From the NCBI GenBank assembly GCA_910586385.1, contig CAJUGX010000002.1:1-64000 (forward strand): a stretch of DNA of 64,000 nt. The letters are read 5' to 3'. The first letter of the stretch is position 1, and every line of letters starts with the position of its first letter. The DNA is from an uncultured Christensenella sp. GTDB lineage: Bacteria; Bacillota; Clostridia; Christensenellales; UBA1242. This document shows positions 63,001 to 64,000 of this stretch, piece after piece. A program made the position numbers and the translations under genes. The notes beneath the pieces are model-generated. The model was not told the DNA's origin, searched no databases, and saw only the letters and a program-made list of their open reading frames with translations.

Positions 63001-64000
63001 TGACTTGATAAGCATTGCTGCTTCAAGTGCAGTGTTTCCAGCATCAACCGCTTCAAGTACATTGTCTGCACCATAATTTACACGATGCGCAGTTTGCAAA
63101 TAAGAGTCAAATCCGACGATTCCGCCAACATTATAGATTCCTCTCACAAAGATTCTTGAGGTATTTTCCACAACTGAGACAACTCTGACATTGTCTGTTG
63201 TTGCAAATCCAACAATTCCACCAATTGAGTCTTGGACATCTCCAACAAGGGCAATGCTGGAAATCTCACCTCCGACAAGAAGTCCGCCAACCTTGTTGTC
63301 AATGATTGAAGTGCTTCCATAAATTTTTGAAGAAGTCTTTTCGTTTGAGACTTTTCCGACAGCACCACCAACATAAACTTGATTTGTCAAACCAGCATTT
63401 CCAGTCACCCTTATTCTTGAAACTGCTGTATAAGCAGAATATCCATAAAGTTTGTATGATGCAAGAGCAGAAAGTTTTCTTTCAACAGTGCCATAAGAAA
63501 CACCCACAACACCGCCAGCATAAACATTTTGATTGCCTGTCACAATCTCAACAAAATCGTTGTAATATGCAAGGTTTTTGCTTGAGAGACCATTGTATTT
63601 CCCGTCTTTCACAGAGCCATCATATGCTGTGAAGTCTTGGACAACATAGCCATAGTTTTCACCAGCGACAGCCCCAAAGACAACAGAACTTTCAGCAGTG
63701 ATATTTGAAGCATACACTGTCACGCCAACATTCTCAAGTTTTCCCTTGTTTCTTGCTGTCAAAATTGAAGCATACGTTGTTTCATTTGCAGTCAAATCAA
63801 TTTTCCCGGAGAATGAAACATTTTCAATCTTTGCTCTCTGTCCAGCATCATCAACCGTTTCACTGCCAACTTGAGCAAAGAGGCCTGCATATGTAACCCC
63901 ATCAACACTCGCACAGAAATTGTTGTTTGAAACCGCAATGTTTGTGATTCCCGCTTGAGAACTTGTCCCAATCAGTGATCCACTGAACCCAACAAATCTA
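57013..64000 (-). CDS. Giant GLUG-repeat surface protein (5' end outside the window)
   Basis: At least 2328 residues; the frame is open to the window edge, so N terminus and start are missing. The C-terminal half is dominated by GLUG-type motifs: GGVVGVSYGTV, GGIVGFATTDN, GGLVGSNAGHITNS, GGAVGMAIGN and similar, alternating with V-x-N-x-x-V strands, as in secreted adhesins. The central part has several Ig-like beta-rich domains. No C-terminal sorting signal or membrane helix is visible; it ends NVGSADIKLSSGV. It probably is secreted and may bind other surface components. Confidence 0.8.
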   Translation of the reverse strand, partial: RFVGFSGSLIGTSSQAGITNIAVSNNNFCASVDGVTYAGLFAQVGSETVDDAGQRAKIENVSFSGKIDLTANETTYASILTARNKGKLENVGVTVYASNITAESSVVFGAVAGENYGYVVQDFTAYDGSVKDGKYNGLSSKNLAYYNDFVEIVTGNQNVYAGGVVGVSYGTVERKLSALASYKLYGYSAYTAVSRIRVTGNAGLTNQVYVGGAVGKVSNEKTSSKIYGSTSIIDNKVGGLLVGGEISSIALVGDVQDSIGGIVGFATTDNVRVVSVVENTSRIFVRGIYNVGGIVGFDSYLQTAHRVNYGADNVLEAVDAGNTALEAAMLIKSSQAYFYDENKTNINPVEVFYAVGNALSVNRNYTTTGCKFSAISYVKRSKLEGVVSSTNASTKDYYGDYVVLKTDGTSYSYEFEKRDVSLGTLASDYQMKLGSMTEGGQSVKVYMLYYFGVSGRLNGTSEGLVKDEIARLNYITPNSEFYPFSLTSQDVSISSASNELSVDVNGNITVKDVGLAYITLSSILNVKEEQKIYLYIVNYFDKNFDYSIFYSRPSTDGVNVANGSPVNVYGNTNTSIYLVPSYTLDKVYGGAGEVVSPVTADGEAFSITKNGILTYRNVSYVLAANTQLLAEAVAEGDNNYSAVQVNKQTVVFVKSENADSYDGEYVGDWYILRPTLKLSFSIGDVKYEFYYELSEDATISIEVRYKDSAESINPSSSRIQVKTNEPYSDSISIKSTNEDEVLFYEIFQVIDGEQELIQSRLPKTIGQYYIDSKFENPDGSIGFDNWKPYINTITSDDLFDLSFVKNGNVFEYSCKVNDTSKRFLNRANVNIYGEYKVYLYASELEQGVSAMFRIILSEAEINYVDATNYSNINDLSVADESVVPSQTGLLEIAIDPVEATFNHFEIANSELNYQSRATEAALLFVYEKNSEDGVEFVESQNFGTYADGKLRFTYQDMINFFEELNDTFNRQNGVYSKTDSRYQNYVEYKGKVYISYYMPSMNVDDGVKVGFDVSVYYGKENIRQGKEIRLITKLGSYARLTFNNKRATDGAYYVARGLSYGLTMESYGFSSDQISVTASDNSLVTISGGNGKYTLDVTNGIINYGGSNDPGRKVEITTYAQKIVDNVVVPFQDTLTIYIMEYVLDYVYVAGVNEDIVAGMEDGVIYTAVGNPYNLEFSIRPFLEYDSTNSMINEEVEEFVSDMTQNIEWAVYFGGVKTVLEDEKAIRTNYYNIKGYTVTPLRIYNPEAAIYRFSASANYRVKNGTYSYSSLSTGATQMYTEFVFNVHEQSTQDSPIPVENYNDFVGMKDNEWYILLTDITLPSSEYAVVNGVAQFKPLTVKLAGFDGNGYRINMAGTYEYGDNANIGLFETVYEGMILQNVDVCVTGETIIKTSQSGFNVGLLAATNEGVITNCEVSSQSGASLSVVSSATAGASYVGGLVGSNAGHITNSRSKINIKANVNVAGFVGQNSGVVASSYFKGASLTNQTNNTTEFTAGFAVTNSGKIYTSYVSGDPAESAYDEEVYYQGKDDFIDSSNNISGFVYSNSGDVEDCYSNIVLLQSGAFASGFIFENSGNIKRCFSTSVLTSNQSSNFGFMQANNIGAQQGLVEDCFYLSDETVNVGIMTIAPNERIDLRRLSRSEFGDLENFKNYAVVEGRNINSVWFITRSGRDILNFNSSTFDINRLELVAPNIEATSMRELDRAEAVVDPETGMSSVRYVYTYVAGTSALGTVYNPILISDAETMENYITRENNGAGYNYSYYRLIDDIDYSEYQYNSKLYNTKFMGYFEGNFMEIGGISLISSAVVNYAGMFAEVGRTGLSGAVGTLLNFTVKPISVSFANANVVGGIVGRLDGGTLINTRIENASTNNIVVAGTNIVGGAVGMAIGNYKIQNIYSQVSAKARNLSVDEDNNFSEAAINFEDCSMAGSAVGILSGTGSTYNVVTDTSVSVLANKAGLMFGVVDSEADVEKVKLTVYPDMIVNAHTYGGLVVGEIKGHMSGVEVAADSVFAFTNFMSIPFYSTAVGGVAGLMSGGSLSNVTMKQSIQISTSSDSVQDPPYLGGVVGLITNIATLSDINVVANMAGFSYVGGVVGGMIGVVGQISMEDVTYVGQLVVQGHSLEAVGAGGLVGQVGDLISDDNSTFALTSSYDYVKTADTKVSSGKVYYTFGDDEYSVVTNAVDSELVNYFERVYKTNKFDVTIDSTIYTYGESVSICIGAVVGENKAHGSSYVSHTNSKLVADIHTFDMSEILQSSKGSMIVVERESGSKKEIVVDIVGDITPSSIGSLDCRFYCDVKFECPNSNGADFAHSLNVLNVGSADIKLSSGV

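Noticed and set aside
1..64000. Alternative genetic code (TGA as Trp)
   Set aside because: TGA ends several well-bounded genes (for example 4479 and 35338), and TGG encodes Trp throughout; no internal TGA occurs in conserved domains.

Overview
The window looks like chromosomal DNA from an uncultured, AT-rich Bacillota (Clostridia-like, probably gut) bacterium. The evidence is low GC, good Shine-Dalgarno sequences at most genes with ATG, GTG and TTG starts, the standard code (TGA, TAA and TAG all end genes), a recJ-relA-hemZ operon, an rpsO-pnp pair, a RelA-type synthetase, phosphoketolase and HemZ. No rRNA, CRISPR array or complete insertion sequence is visible. Nothing fixes the species.

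Layout. 1-3000: the 3' end of a tRNA (probably Thr), then a four-gene minus-strand operon (toxin-domain protein, CPCC protein, DUF4417, HNH nuclease) and a tyrosine-recombinase fragment. This reads as a decayed integrated element at a tRNA. 3000-11000: small metabolic genes (nucleoside phosphorylase, beta-lactamase-fold hydrolase, deoxyribosyltransferase-like, HipA-like kinase, NAD epimerase plus EFR1 ferredoxin operon, Smr, methyltransferase, radical SAM). 11000-22000: a large SF1 helicase-nuclease and a cell-surface region (InlB-like anchored protein, membrane protein, secreted phospholipase D-fold protein, beta-helix adhesin). 22000-27200: central carbon and nucleoside genes (malQ, phosphorylase, phosphoketolase) and a small ferritin-like protein. 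27300-33900: acetyltransferase, an 18-repeat DUF4116 protein behind a promoter with a C9 tract, pnp, rpsO and a transglutaminase-like protein. 33900-42500: hemZ, relA, recJ, an amber-interrupted repeat protein and a DHH phosphoesterase. 42500-49300: tRNA-Leu, DUF3830, a frameshifted cation exchanger, HD hydrolase, ArsR-like regulator with DUF4932 protein, LemA/DUF3137 pair and a HAD protein. 49300-56870: rpoC and rpoB with their own promoter and a leader hairpin. 57000-64000: the 3' part of a giant GLUG-repeat surface protein running off the window.

The most interesting signals are: (i) a consensus promoter at 29735-29762 whose 16-bp spacer contains nine consecutive C residues, the architecture of a phase-variable promoter, in front of the DUF4116 protein; (ii) six genes whose start codon lies 5-9 nt after an extended -10 box, implying leaderless mRNAs beside otherwise normal Shine-Dalgarno genes; (iii) a toxin/CPCC/DUF4417/HNH operon in the tRNA-linked element; (iv) rpoBC cut off from rplJL and fitted with its own promoter and terminator-like leader hairpin; (v) a RelA homologue that has lost the hydrolase HD residues. 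Two genes appear broken (nonsense in one, frameshift in the other) and the integrase is a fragment.
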